Notes under the pieces: generated by a model | Told to the model about the DNA's origin: nothing | The model's database searches: none | Seen by the model: only the letters and a program-made list of their open reading frames with translations | In this document: positions 52,509 to 53,147 of the stretch, in pieces | Numbering within the stretch: position 1 is the first letter of the stretch | Layout: every line of letters starts with the position of its first letter | Assembly: GCA_946610035.1 (NCBI GenBank) | Contig: CAMOCC010000010.1 | Span: forward strand, 1 to 53,147 | DNA: 53,147 nt | Origin: an uncultured Verrucomicrobiota bacterium | GTDB lineage: Bacteria; Verrucomicrobiota; Kiritimatiellia; RFP12; UBA1067 | Direction: 5' to 3' | Translations under genes and position numbers: made by a program

Positions 52509-52874
52509 ATGTTCAAGGCATTTAGATTATTTTCCCCGCTCATAGCGCTGCTTGCGGCACGGACGGCGGCGGACGCAATATCCGTCTCCGAGGCGCTCGC
52601 CGTCACAGAAACCGGTGCGCGGTACGAGATAGCGGGCGAGGTGGTCTCGACTACGCGATACTGGAACGCGGTACGCGACGAAAGCGGCATAATCCAGGTC
52701 CGCAACTGGACAAAGCCATGGGACATAGGGGACGTCGTTAGCATTGAGATCGAGGTGGACGCCCCTTCGCCGACGGATCCGAACTACGTTCGCCAGATCG
52801 CCCGCCGCAGCAGCGTAACGGGACACCGCCCTCCCCCGCCTCCGTTCGAGGCATTTGCGGACGATGTACACTAG
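52509..52874 (+). pseudogene. Truncated exported protein with OB-like fold
   Basis: An open frame of 121 codons with a signal peptide (LIALLAARTAADA) and a beta-rich segment, YEIAGEVVSTTRYWNAVRDE then GIIQVRNW, that resembles a small OB-fold. The frame stops at TAG 52872-52874 shortly after a proline run. In the same frame downstream, GRIGAFQPVVLHGTVSA reads like the start of a second such unit before sense is lost (next stop 52980-52982). This suggests the N-terminal remnant of a longer exported or sensor protein broken by a nonsense change and deletion. The adjoining palindrome cluster may mark the break. A short functional protein cannot be excluded. Confidence 0.45.
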
Positions 52875-53018
52875 GGACGGATCGGGGCTTTCCAGCCAGT
52901 CGTCCTCCACGGAACCGTCTCCGCCGCGCAGGGCCGCAACGCGCAGAAAACCGCAAAATACGCCCATTATTCGCACTTATAAAAAATCGGGATAAGCGTG
53001 GAATCATTCAGACACCCA

Positions 53019-53073
53019 GGGACTGTCCCCCTCCGCTACGGGGACAGTCCCCATCCCCTTCAGGGACAGTCCC
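53019..53073. repeat. Cluster of three GGGACAGTCCC palindromes
   Basis: Units at 53019-53029 (written GGGACTGTCCC), 53040-53052 (GGGGACAGTCCCC) and 53063-53073. The same element occurs at 4315-4327. Flanking sequence (52983-53018 and 53074-53147) holds no recognisable gene. Confidence 0.75.
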
Positions 53074-53147
53074 GTGGGGTGGAGATGCGACAAGCGTGTG
53101 AAGGAACGGGTGATTTGCCCTTGAAATGACGGTTTGGCGGAGTGTCG

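Overview
The window looks like chromosomal DNA of an anaerobic, Gram-negative member of the PVC group, most likely Kiritimatiellota (former Verrucomicrobia subdivision 5) or a close relative such as Lentisphaerota. The grounds are high GC, very large secreted proteins with passenger-type repeats, Listeria-Bacteroides (InlB) repeats, DUF3034 and DUF4340 proteins, a ferredoxin-dependent 2-oxoacid oxidoreductase and a lysine/alanine-rich H1-like protein. This placement is inferred from protein character; no rRNA or tRNA gene was seen.

Layout. 361-4275 (+) is a secreted InlB/CARDB/BACON repeat protein, convergent with a GH84 beta-N-acetylglucosaminidase (4494-6386, -). 6532-18948 (-) is a four-gene operon encoding only exported proteins: a 584-aa protein, a tail-collar-domain protein, a 2854-aa LamG/helical protein and a small thrombospondin-type-3 protein. 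Its promoter takes its -35 box from a 33-bp tandem repeat. 19167-22372 (-) is cysK-metY followed by a DUF3034 outer-membrane protein, behind a promoter bracketed by two similar palindromes. A mutarotase (22604-23518, +) follows.

23536-29892 (-) joins a Gld-like ABC system (ATPase, permease-GldG fusion, DUF4340) to purC, ybaB and recR. Then, all on the minus strand, come a GAF/AAA/Fis activator with an altered GAFTGA loop, pyrB, kdgK-uxaC, HIT-aroE, adk-map-ferredoxin-vorB, a hybrid histidine kinase and the H1-like protein. An orphan sugar-type ABC permease with a large insert (42527-43960, +) converges on a 2791-aa passenger-repeat protein carrying a PL1-type pectate lyase (43964-52339, -). 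The right edge holds a broken small secreted-protein gene and a cluster of GGGACAGTCCC palindromes.

How the genes fit together. The PL1 protein, uxaC, kdgK, the mutarotase and the sugar-type permease suggest use of pectin or other uronate-rich polysaccharides; GH84 adds removal of N-acetylglucosamine from glycans. This suits life on plant fibre or mucus, but no local cluster proves it.

Two genome-wide signals stand out. Nearly every recognisable promoter has an extended -10 of form TGN-TATAAT, often without a good -35. In at least four genes that hexamer lies only 9-10 nt before the ATG and no Shine-Dalgarno is present, which predicts leaderless mRNAs. The strongest candidate for an undescribed system is the four-gene exported-protein operon at 6532-18948.
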